Shown here piece after piece: positions 53,587 to 61,472 of a DNA stretch of 64,000 nt. Made by a program: the position numbers and the translations under genes. The first letter of the stretch is position 1. Every line of letters starts with the position of its first letter. The notes beneath the pieces are model-generated. The model was not told the DNA's origin and did not search any database. It was given only the letters and a program-made list of their open reading frames with translations. The stretch is from Myxococcota bacterium (GTDB lineage: Bacteria; Myxococcota_A; UBA796): the NCBI GenBank assembly GCA_029251165.1, contig JAQXDW010000027.1, positions 1-64,000 of the forward strand, written 5' to 3'.

Positions 53587-54378
53587 ATGTCTCAGCGCTT
53601 CAAAGACCGCGTCATCTGGATCACCGGTGCCTCTTCCGGTATCGGTGAGTCCCTCGCCCGGGTCCTCTCTGACCAGGGTGCCGCTCTCATCCTCTCGGCC
53701 CGTCGCCGCGAGCGCCTAGAGTCCCTCGCCGCTGCGCTCCCCGGCCCTGCTCTCGTCATCCCCCTCGACCTCACCGACACCCCCTCCCTTCCGGCGGCGG
53801 TCGCGGAGGCGAAGGCCTGGCGGGGGCGCATCGACATCCTCGTCAACAATGCGGGCATCAGCCAGCGCGCGCGTGTCGAGGAGACGGAGGTAGCGACGGT
53901 CCGTCGGGTGATGGAGATCAACTTCTTCGCCATCGTCGATCTCACCGGTCAGGTCCTCCCGATCATGCTCGACCAGGGCAGCGGGCACATCGTCAACATG
54001 AGCTCCGTCGCGGGCTACGTTGCGACCCCGATGCGCTCGGCCTACTCCGCCTCGAAGCACGCCCTGCGCGCCTGGTCTGACAGCCTCCGAGCCGAGGTCT
54101 CTGGCCGCGGTCTCTCCGTCACCACCATCTGCCCGGGCTACATCCGAACGGAGATCTCCCGGTCAGCCCTCCGCGGAGACGGCACCGCCAAGGGCACGGA
54201 CGACGGACTCATCGCCAACGGCATGGACGCCACTGTCGCCGCCACGAAGATGGCCGCCGCCATCCATCGCCGTCGTCGCGAGTTCTTTGTCGGCGGCAAG
54301 GAAATCTACGCCGTCTACCTCAAGCGCTGGCTTCCAGGCCTCGTTGCCTGGGCCGCTCCGAGAGCATCACCAGAGTAG
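53587..54378 (+). CDS. Short-chain dehydrogenase/reductase (DHRS7-like)
   Basis: 263 aa. 'VIWITGASSGIGESLA' is the nucleotide-binding TGxxxGIG motif, 'ILVNNAGIS' the NNAG, 'IVNMSSVAGYVATPMRSAYSASKHAL' holds the catalytic Ser and YxxxK, and 'CPGYIRTEIS' follows. The closest type by eye is the membrane-associated DHRS7 group. It probably reduces a lipid-like ketone or alcohol with NADP(H). It starts a four-gene series with the START-like, beta-barrel-like and OmpA genes 40 bp downstream. Confidence 0.9.
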   Translation: MSQRFKDRVIWITGASSGIGESLARVLSDQGAALILSARRRERLESLAAALPGPALVIPLDLTDTPSLPAAVAEAKAWRGRIDILVNNAGISQRARVEETEVATVRRVMEINFFAIVDLTGQVLPIMLDQGSGHIVNMSSVAGYVATPMRSAYSASKHALRAWSDSLRAEVSGRGLSVTTICPGYIRTEISRSALRGDGTAKGTDDGLIANGMDATVAATKMAAAIHRRRREFFVGGKEIYAVYLKRWLPGLVAWAAPRASPE

Positions 54379-54418
54379 GGGCAGATCAACCACCTGAACC
54401 CCGCTATAGTCTCTCAAG

Positions 54419-55117
54419 ATGCTCCTCTTCCTCGCTGTGGCCTTCGCAGCAACCTACGACCAGATCCAGGCACGGCTGACCGAGGTCGAGCCGCTGCGAG
54501 AGAGCCGCCTGGAGCGCGGCGCGCCGCGTTCTTCTGAGGATGACATCCGCAAGGCTGCGCAGGGCACAGTCTCAGTCCACGTCAGCGGCCACAAGGCATG
54601 GGCGACCACAGTCATCAACCTGCCGATCGGAAAATTCTGGGCGGGGCTCAACGATGAGACCCGCCACCCCGGCTACACCGCCGTCGCCTACTCTGAGCTG
54701 CTCAAGGGGAGCCCCTGCCAGAGCGGCCGCGCGGTGCTTCAGTACCTTCCGGTTCCGATGGTCTCCGACCGCTGGTGGATCGGCCACATCCGCTCCAACA
54801 ACAGCATCGCGCGCGAGTCCAGCAATTCGGTCCGCGAGATGGTCTGGCGCGGCAGCATCGATCCGTCTGAGGTCAACACGGAGTCGGGGCGCAAGATCAT
54901 CGACAAGGCCGAGCCGATCGGAAGCACTCGCGGTGGCTGGTTCCTGGTTGCCCTCGACCAGTTCTCTACCTACGTCGAATATTACTCCAAGACCAACCCT
55001 GGCGAGGGCATCCCTTCGAGCATCTCCTCGCGGTTGGCAGCACAGGGTGTGAGGGACAACATCGCAGCCATGAAGAAGTTCGCCACCACAGGCAGGCCGG
55101 TATGCAGGGTCTTTTAA
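54419..55117 (+). CDS. Secreted START/SRPBCC-like protein
   Basis: 232 aa with a short signal 'MLLFLAVAFAATYDQ'. The body looks like a START-type lipid-binding fold: 'WATTVINLPIGKFWAGLNDE', 'YLPVPMVSDRWWIGHIRSN', 'GGWFLVALDQFSTYVEYYSK' and a long C-terminal helix 'AAQGVRDNIAAMKKFA', as in polyketide cyclase/START domains. The match is by pattern. A periplasmic lipid-binding role is plausible next to an SDR and an outer-membrane-like protein. The end overlaps the next gene by 16 bp. Confidence 0.6.
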   Translation: MLLFLAVAFAATYDQIQARLTEVEPLRESRLERGAPRSSEDDIRKAAQGTVSVHVSGHKAWATTVINLPIGKFWAGLNDETRHPGYTAVAYSELLKGSPCQSGRAVLQYLPVPMVSDRWWIGHIRSNNSIARESSNSVREMVWRGSIDPSEVNTESGRKIIDKAEPIGSTRGGWFLVALDQFSTYVEYYSKTNPGEGIPSSISSRLAAQGVRDNIAAMKKFATTGRPVCRVF

Positions 55118-56655
55118 TCTCGCTGTTGCTGACGGGCCGCGCGGCACACGCCGACGAGGATCCGTACGCCTGGACGATGCCGCCCGCTGAGCAGCAGCTC
55201 GCCGCGGACGAGAGCGTCATCCCCATCGGAAAGGGGGCGGTGTTCATCCCCAGCATTACCGGTGCGGAGTACGAGCCACCCGCGAGGCTGGTCACCGAGG
55301 ATGACATCGTCTCCGTCTCTGTTGGCCAGCGGTTCATCGCAGATCCTGGCCCCTACGTTGTCATCGTCAGCTCCGGAACGCCCGCCCAGGGCGTGAGCGT
55401 GGCGATCGAGGTCGTCGAGGGCGAGACCACTGTGGTTCCAGTGAGCTGGGGTGCGCTGCGCATCGAGGTCACCGACGACCACCGCATCCCCCACCGTGGA
55501 ACCTACGAGCTGATCCGGGCATCCACCCTCCAGCCGGTCGGCACCGGGTTTGGTGTGGACACCCTGCAGGGAGAGATCCTCCAGACCTGGGTGCTGCCGC
55601 CGGGTGTCTACCGCATCGTGCGGCCTGGCCGGAGCTCTCGTGCCCTGCGTGACTTCGCGACCGTGATCGTTCCAGAGTCCGGCTTTGTGCGCTATCGGCT
55701 GGTCATGGACCCTGACTCTGGTGAGTTCCTCGGCTCCGGCATTCTGCTGCCCAGCGAGTTCGCCACCGACGGTCCCCGGTCTCGGCGCTGGTTCCGATCC
55801 ATCGTGGCTGGCTTTGACGGCTCAGCGGTCACCAGCGAGAACGTCGTCGGTGCCTTCAACCAGACCCAGTACAACGCTGCGGCCTTCTTCGATGCCCAGC
55901 TCAAGCTCAATGCCGATCCCCACCGGCTCTCGTTTCTCCTCCAGATCGACGAGGGCTTCTCCCAGGTTCGCCCTCAGGATGCCGAGCCCCAGCCCCGGAT
56001 TAAGTCCATCGATCGGGTCCGTGCCGATGCGCTGTACACCTTCACCCGTCAGGGGTCCACTGGTCCCTATGTTCGGTTCAGCGCGGACTCTCAGGCATTT
56101 GCTACGGAGGTCCTCGTCACTGAAGACACCACCTTCGCCACCACCGGCCTCGACGGCACCGTCACCAACCAGACCATCTCCGCCAACGAGGCCTTCCGCC
56201 TCTCCAGTCCCGGCACTCCGACCCTGATGCGAGAGGGAATGGGGGTGAACACCTCGTGGCTGGAGAAGAACCGCAGCATGAATTTCAACTGGCGCGCGGG
56301 CTTCGGCACCCGCCAGAACATCTACGCGGGAACCCTGGTTCTCGAAGATGACCCCACCACCAATGAGATCGAGTATCGGGCGATCGACTCGTTCTACCAG
56401 GCGGGCCTGGAGTCCACGATGACGGGCTCTGCCCGGATCCCAGGCTGGGGGCTGTACTCCAGCGATCTGGAGCTGTTCCTGCCGTTTGGCAGCATGCGCA
56501 TGCCCGCGGCATCCTGGCGCAACACCGTCAGCCTGCGGGTCACCCGGAACCTCTCGTTCAATGTCTTCGCCAACCTCGACCTGGAGCCCCAGGTCATCGA
56601 TGAACTTCAGACCCAGACCAGCGTGTTCTTTCGCGCGTCCTGGACGCTGCTCTAA
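55102..56655 (+). CDS. Probable outer-membrane beta-rich protein, unknown
   Basis: 517 aa with a signal peptide ('MQGLLISLLLTGRAAHA'). The N-terminal third is a small beta domain ('GPYVVIVSSGTPAQGVSVAIEVVEG'). From ~230 alternating hydrophobic strands appear ('AAAFFDAQLKLNADPHRLSFLLQI', 'NFNWRAGFGTRQNIYAGTLVL', 'VFFRASWTLL' at the very end), as in outer-membrane barrels that end with an aromatic strand. No family is recognised. It lies between the START-like and OmpA genes in one operon. Confidence 0.65.
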   Translation: MQGLLISLLLTGRAAHADEDPYAWTMPPAEQQLAADESVIPIGKGAVFIPSITGAEYEPPARLVTEDDIVSVSVGQRFIADPGPYVVIVSSGTPAQGVSVAIEVVEGETTVVPVSWGALRIEVTDDHRIPHRGTYELIRASTLQPVGTGFGVDTLQGEILQTWVLPPGVYRIVRPGRSSRALRDFATVIVPESGFVRYRLVMDPDSGEFLGSGILLPSEFATDGPRSRRWFRSIVAGFDGSAVTSENVVGAFNQTQYNAAAFFDAQLKLNADPHRLSFLLQIDEGFSQVRPQDAEPQPRIKSIDRVRADALYTFTRQGSTGPYVRFSADSQAFATEVLVTEDTTFATTGLDGTVTNQTISANEAFRLSSPGTPTLMREGMGVNTSWLEKNRSMNFNWRAGFGTRQNIYAGTLVLEDDPTTNEIEYRAIDSFYQAGLESTMTGSARIPGWGLYSSDLELFLPFGSMRMPAASWRNTVSLRVTRNLSFNVFANLDLEPQVIDELQTQTSVFFRASWTLL

Positions 56656-56664
56656 GGAGGCGAT

Positions 56665-57432
56665 GTGCTCGTAGTCTTGCTGCTCTCCTGTGTGACCAAG
56701 GGTGCCCACGAGCTGGTCGAGATCCAGCTCGACGCCACCCGGACCTCCCTGTCTGCCCGAAATGCAACCTGCTACAACGAGATCCAGGATCGGGATGCTC
56801 GCCTCATTGAGCTGGAGCTGGCCATCAACGGCCTCCAGCACGAGAACAGCACCCTCACCGAGCACGATGCACAGCAGGGTGAGGAGCTGACGCGCATCCG
56901 GGCCGAGCTGGCTGCGGAGATCTCACCGCAGACGGTGGAGCGGGTGCAGTCTGCCCTGGCGGTGCTCGCGCAGCAGGAGCAGTTCACCGCACAAGGCGCC
57001 GCACACCTCACCGCCTGGCAGGAGCGCCTGGGCGCGCTGGAGTCTGAGGGGCGGCTCAGCGTGCTCGCTGAGGGGGGTGACGTCCTGGTCCGAATTCCCA
57101 CGGCTCAGGTGTTCAACGAGGGTCGGGTGAGCGTCTCTCCACGTGGGGAGGTCCTGCTCGCTGCGCTGGCCGATGCCATGACCGGTACCCGACGAGATCG
57201 GCTCCTGGTCACCGCCCACACCGACAGCGCGCCGTACCACTCCGCTGCCCATGCCTCCAGCTGGGAGCTCGGCTTTGCCCAGGCGATGACCATGGTTCGC
57301 TCTCTCCAGACGGAGGACGACGCGGGGTACATCGTCGCGGCCTCTGCCGCTGGCACCATGCCCCTTGTTGCCGGTGACGACACTGAGGCCCGCAAGGCCA
57401 ACCGGCGACTGGAGATTCGAATCCGGCCCTGA
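56665..57432 (+). CDS. OmpA-family lipoprotein
   Basis: 255 aa from GTG, decided by a perfect 'AAGGAGG' four bases upstream. 'MLVVLLLSC' is a very short lipoprotein signal. A coiled-coil (~20-115, 'IELELAINGLQHENSTLTEHDAQQ') leads to an OmpA/MotB peptidoglycan-binding domain: 'DVLVRIPTAQVFNEGRVSVSPRG' and 'LLVTAHTDSAPYHS', ending 'RKANRRLEIRI'. It probably anchors the barrel-like partner or the outer membrane to the wall. Last gene of the SDR/START/barrel series. Confidence 0.9.
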   Translation: MLVVLLLSCVTKGAHELVEIQLDATRTSLSARNATCYNEIQDRDARLIELELAINGLQHENSTLTEHDAQQGEELTRIRAELAAEISPQTVERVQSALAVLAQQEQFTAQGAAHLTAWQERLGALESEGRLSVLAEGGDVLVRIPTAQVFNEGRVSVSPRGEVLLAALADAMTGTRRDRLLVTAHTDSAPYHSAAHASSWELGFAQAMTMVRSLQTEDDAGYIVAASAAGTMPLVAGDDTEARKANRRLEIRIRP

Positions 57433-57438
57433 GCGCCG

Positions 57439-57906
57439 TCAGGCTGTTGGTCGGCGCGTCTTGACCAGGCCGCGCATGAAGCGTCGCAGGAGCTGGTTTC
57501 CGCAGGGGCGGAAGTGCCGGTGGTTGGGCTTGCGGAACAGCGCCGCCAGCTCGGATCGGGACAGCTTCTGACCGCCCACCTCGGCGATCTTCAGCATCTG
57601 TTCCTCACGCAGCTCCAGCGCAATTCGGACCTTCTTGAGGATCTCGTTGTTGTTCAGCGGCACGGGTGCGGGGGGCCGACGGCTGGGATCCGGCGGACCG
57701 CGTCGGTCGCGAATCAGTCCGTCTAGGAATGCACCCAGGACCGCGCTGGAGCAGGGCACCATCCCCGGCTCGCCCTCTCGGGTCAGCCGAGGCTGCACGT
57801 CCTCGGCGCGCAGCGACTTCCCGCCGAGACCCACCAGGCGGGCGATCTCGTCGTCGCTGAGCTCGAGGGAGAAGCGGAGGCTTCGGAGGACGTCGTTGTT
57901 GTTCAT
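57439..57906 (-). CDS. yehS: DUF1456 family protein (YehS-like)
   Basis: 155 aa, the same length as E. coli YehS. It consists of two DUF1456 repeats, each starting 'NNN(D/E)(V/I)L..(L/V)R.(S/A)LEL' and ending with a basic tail ('AFLDGLIRDRRG', 'RRFMRGLVKTRR'). The start at 'MNNNDVLRS' is the family start; the longer ORF upstream is not used. The function of the family is unknown. It is convergent with the OmpA-family gene, 6 bp apart. Confidence 0.92.
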   Translation of the reverse strand: MNNNDVLRSLRFSLELSDDEIARLVGLGGKSLRAEDVQPRLTREGEPGMVPCSSAVLGAFLDGLIRDRRGPPDPSRRPPAPVPLNNNEILKKVRIALELREEQMLKIAEVGGQKLSRSELAALFRKPNHRHFRPCGNQLLRRFMRGLVKTRRPTA

Positions 57907-58284
57907 GGCGGGCTCCCGGGCGAGACCCCTATCCCCCTGCGGCCTCTTCCGAGTGGTCGCCATCGACTGGCCGGGCCTCGAAGGCTGCCGTGAACCCACG
58001 CTGGCATCCCCGGACGCTCCCGGTGCGGCATAGGTCGGCGCGGTCATGCCGCCCTCCGCTTCTCTGGGCGCTGGCTGCGAGGGGTGCTGCTGTGGACGCA
58101 CCGCGACCCTCCTGTGGTGCGTCGGCACGTGGTCTTGCAGGGCATCTCACCGCGCGATCCTGTTTACCGCGCGCGTGGTGGCCTCATCACCGCCACGTCT
58201 TGAGTCGAGCGCCCGTGCAAGGCACTGAAATTTGTATCGGTCTTCTCCGGGACTACATACAATTATCAAGTGATGGGAGTCAGC
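57907..58284. other. Intergenic region between divergent genes, 378 bp
   Basis: It separates yehS and the MotA-like gene. No convincing ORF or RNA is seen. Its right end becomes AT-rich ('tacatacaattatcaag') and offers a possible -10 'TACAAT' for the MotA-like gene, without a good -35. Confidence 0.45.
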
Positions 58285-59274
58285 ATGGCACGTGTTCTCT
58301 TTGCATCCATGAGCGTTGCGACGGTCGCCTCTGCCGTTGAACTCAATGCCTCTCTCCTCTGGTTCTTGAGCGTCTCTGGACTGGCCGTTGTGCTGGGCGG
58401 GACGCTCCTGTCCTGTCGGATGATGTCGCTGCCGGTGACCACCCTGCTGCTCCCCATGTCCGCGCGCAATGTCCACAGTCGGACACCGCTCCGAGCATCG
58501 ATTGTCGATGGGCTCCGGCTCCAGGAAGCGGTGCGCTATCTGGGCGGATTCCTCGCCCTGATGTGCGGCATCGGCATCTTCAGGGAGCTCAATGACCCCA
58601 GTCAGATCGGTCCCTTCATGGCGATCGGCTTGCTGGGGCTGCTGTACAGCCAGATCATCTCCGAGGGCCTGCTCGGGACTCGCGCGACCGCTCTCCAGGC
58701 ACGCCTTGCGCCCGCTCCGCTGCCCCAGACGCGGTCTCGAGCCAGCGCGGTTCCGGTGGGGATTGGCCTGCTCCTGGTGCTGCTCGGTGTGGCCCACAGC
58801 GCCTCCCTCTTCTCAGCCCTGGTCAGCGCCCCCTTCCTGCTCTACGTCCTGCTGCTGGGAAGTACCCTGAGCCTGTCGAGGCACACGGGCGGCGAGATCC
58901 ATGCGGCCCTGAAGGCTGCGGTTCATCGCGACATCACAGTGCCGGCTTACAGCGCCCGGCACATCGCGGTGCTCAGCACGGTGCGGACCGCATTTGCCCT
59001 GGCGGGCTCGTCGGGGATGCTGATTGGCTACGTCTCGCTCCTCGGTGACCTCAGCGCTCCCCACACGCTGGCCCCGTCGATCGGAGCCACCGTGCTGGCC
59101 TGGGGCTATGGGTTCTTCTTCTCGGAGGTCCTCTGTCGACTGCTGGTGATGCGCCTGGCGGGCACCCGCGATGCGCAGCTTCCCTCCAGCATGGCTCCGA
59201 TGGTGGTGTCCCTCTTGTTCGTGGGCTTCACCACGATGGTTCTCTTCGGCTTGTTTTCGGGGAGCGTGGGCTAA
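58285..59274 (+). CDS. Membrane protein with duplicated MotA-like unit
   Basis: 329 aa from 'MARVLFASMSVATVASAVEL'; 'GGGAG' precedes this ATG. The N-terminal helix pair 'LNASLLWFLSVSGLAVVLGGTLLS' looks like the start of MotA. Two similar blocks follow: 'YLGGFLALMCGIGIFRELNDPSQIGP' with 'MAIGLLGLLYSQIISEGLL' (~95-145) and 'FALAGSSGMLIGYVSLLGDLSAPHTL' with 'IGATVLAWGYGFFFSEVL' (~240-290). These correspond to the MotA/TolQ/ExbB channel block. An Arg/Ala-rich loop lies between. It has no MotB or TolR gene beside it. It may be a channel relative or a structural relative only. Confidence 0.6.
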   Translation: MARVLFASMSVATVASAVELNASLLWFLSVSGLAVVLGGTLLSCRMMSLPVTTLLLPMSARNVHSRTPLRASIVDGLRLQEAVRYLGGFLALMCGIGIFRELNDPSQIGPFMAIGLLGLLYSQIISEGLLGTRATALQARLAPAPLPQTRSRASAVPVGIGLLLVLLGVAHSASLFSALVSAPFLLYVLLLGSTLSLSRHTGGEIHAALKAAVHRDITVPAYSARHIAVLSTVRTAFALAGSSGMLIGYVSLLGDLSAPHTLAPSIGATVLAWGYGFFFSEVLCRLLVMRLAGTRDAQLPSSMAPMVVSLLFVGFTTMVLFGLFSGSVG

Positions 59275-61316
59275 GCGGAGGGCAGCGGAGGCGCTCCCGA
59301 GCGGTCCAGCAGCCACAGGTTGCCGGTGCGGTCGCCGACCGCCACCTGACCCTGGTGGGCTGCGACGGCATCCAGGGCTCGGCCCAGCGGCGCGGACTGC
59401 TCCAGCACACCGGTCTGGGCACACCACTGCTTCAGCCAGCCATCCTGACCGACGCTGAGGATGGAGGATGCCCCCAGCATGGCAACCCCGGCGCAGGGTG
59501 CGGTGTGTGCCGCGACGCACTGAAGCAGCGCGCCAGAGGAGAGGTCCCAGATGCACAGGGTCTGATCCAGGGAGACAGACACCGCGCGAGTGCCGTCTGG
59601 GGAGAGGGCGCAGTCGATGACGGGGCCGGTGTGGTGCTCGAAGACGACGCGCGTGACCTGGGCGTCTACATCCCACAGCCGGAGGGTGCCGTCGTAGCTT
59701 CCCGTCAGCAGCCCCGCCGCCCCGAGCGCACAGCAGCGCACCCAGTGGGTGTGTCCGGACAGGACAAAGCGCAGCGCTCCGTGCTCGACATCCCAGCCGC
59801 GCACGCAGTGGTCGCGTCCGCCGCTGATCACACACGACTCGCTGACAAAGGTGCAGCACGTCAGGGGCTCGGCATGCTCGCGGAGGATGACGGGGGGGCG
59901 AGACCCGTCCGTGCGCCACAGCCGCAGCGTCTTGTCTGTGGCGACCGAGGCGAGCCATGCGCCTGATGGCGAGAAGGCGACGTCGTACACCGCGCCGGTG
60001 TGTCCTGAGAGGTGGTGTCGGAGCTGCCCGGTCTCGGGGCACCACAGCCGAACCGCACCATCACGCGCCCCCGATGCCAGCAGCGTCCGGTCGGGCGAGA
60101 AGGTGCAGGCGCGGACGCTGCTGGCGTGAAGCAGGGCTCCACCCGGCGTGCGCAGATCGATGCTCGACCAGGCGCGCACCGACTGATCGGAGCCGCCGCT
60201 CCAGATCCGCTCGCCCCAGGTCAGGGCCGCTGCGGGGCGCTGATGTCCCCAGAAGACCCCCAGGTGCGACTGGTCCTCCAGGCTCCACAGGTCGATCCCG
60301 TTGTCGGCGCGTCCGGTGACCAGCCGCGTGCCGTCGGGAGACAGCGCACCGGACAGCAGCGGGGCGTCGACGGGTGAGGCGGACCATCGGAGCACCGGGG
60401 GCTCGGTCGAGAGCAGCGCCACGCCGGCTGCACCGACCACCACCAGCTGATCGGGGGCCTGCGGCAGGCCCGCGCAGAAGTGCATCGGCCCGCCGAGGGT
60501 GCAGACCTCCTGAGCCGCACCGGTCTGGAGGTTCCAGGTCACCACCTGACCGGTCCGGGTGACCGCCCAGGCCTGGTGCGCAGCCACAGCACAGCCGACG
60601 ATGGGGCCGGAGAGTCCAGAGAGCGCGTGCTGGGCCCCGGCGGCCCGATCCAGCGCGTGCAGGGTGCCGTGGTCGCTGCCGACCACCAGCCACTCCGCGC
60701 TCGCGGCGCAGCTGCTGGCGCCAGGGAGGGAGAGGGACAGCGCCGTCTCGCCCTCCGGCACCGTCCAGCCGAGCACGGTGCCGTCGCGGTGTGCTGCAAA
60801 GATGTGCTGACCGTCGGGGGACCAGGCCAGCGCGCGAGCGAGGGAAGGCTGCGCCGCCAGGGTGAGCATGGGGTCTGCATCCGGCGCGTCGGCATGCCAG
60901 ATGCGGGTTCCCGACGTGCGGGTCGACACCGCAACGGACTGACCATCCGGCGCGGATGCCAGGGCGAGCACTGCGCTGCGGATGTGCGGGGTCAGGATGC
61001 GTCGGTCGGCCAGGGCCACCGGAAACCGAAGGCGGAGCGGGGGCAGGGGAACGGTGTCATAGAACGCGGCGAGCTGTGGCGGGCGGAGGCCTGCGGCGCG
61101 GAGGTGGGGGTAGACCACCACCGGCAGCCACTCGGGGGATGCGTCCAGCAGGGAGGCGTGGGCGCGGAGGGCATCGCGGAGGGCATCCAGCAGGGCCTGG
61201 GTGTCCAGGGGCATCGGCCGGGCCTGGTGGCGGCGAAGCCATTGCTGGGCACCGGGGAGCCCGTCCGTGTTCAGGGCAGCATCGAGGTCGGGCAGCGTGG
61301 GTACCATCCCCCTCAT
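59271..61316 (-). CDS. WD40 repeat protein (14 blades)
   Basis: About 681 aa from 'MRGMVPTLPDLDAAL' (a start three codons later is equally possible). The first ~150 residues are helical and unrecognised. From there 14 WD40-like units can be counted, e.g. 'VLALASAPDGQSVAV', 'FSPDRTLLASGARDGAVRLW', 'AFSPSGAWLASVATDKTLRLW', 'LLTGSYDGTLRLWDV' and 'ALSPDGTRAVSVSLDQTLCIWDL', enough for two seven-bladed propellers. No signal peptide, so it is probably a cytoplasmic scaffold. The longer ORF in the track is an antisense shadow of the next gene. Convergent with the MotA-like gene with a 4-bp overlap. Confidence 0.88.
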   Translation of the reverse strand: MRGMVPTLPDLDAALNTDGLPGAQQWLRRHQARPMPLDTQALLDALRDALRAHASLLDASPEWLPVVVYPHLRAAGLRPPQLAAFYDTVPLPPLRLRFPVALADRRILTPHIRSAVLALASAPDGQSVAVSTRTSGTRIWHADAPDADPMLTLAAQPSLARALAWSPDGQHIFAAHRDGTVLGWTVPEGETALSLSLPGASSCAASAEWLVVGSDHGTLHALDRAAGAQHALSGLSGPIVGCAVAAHQAWAVTRTGQVVTWNLQTGAAQEVCTLGGPMHFCAGLPQAPDQLVVVGAAGVALLSTEPPVLRWSASPVDAPLLSGALSPDGTRLVTGRADNGIDLWSLEDQSHLGVFWGHQRPAAALTWGERIWSGGSDQSVRAWSSIDLRTPGGALLHASSVRACTFSPDRTLLASGARDGAVRLWCPETGQLRHHLSGHTGAVYDVAFSPSGAWLASVATDKTLRLWRTDGSRPPVILREHAEPLTCCTFVSESCVISGGRDHCVRGWDVEHGALRFVLSGHTHWVRCCALGAAGLLTGSYDGTLRLWDVDAQVTRVVFEHHTGPVIDCALSPDGTRAVSVSLDQTLCIWDLSSGALLQCVAAHTAPCAGVAMLGASSILSVGQDGWLKQWCAQTGVLEQSAPLGRALDAVAAHQGQVAVGDRTGNLWLLDRSGAPPLPSA

Positions 61317-61472
61317 TGAGCCACACTCTGCGCGGAACCGACAGCCGGATGGTCTGGAGGAGCGCACGCGCGGTACCTGGAGCGCGCGCTGAGGCGGGCT
61401 GGGCGAGCGGTCGGGGCATCGTCGGTCATCGTGGCGGTTCACTGTGGGGCTGAGAGCACATAGACTCAGCAG

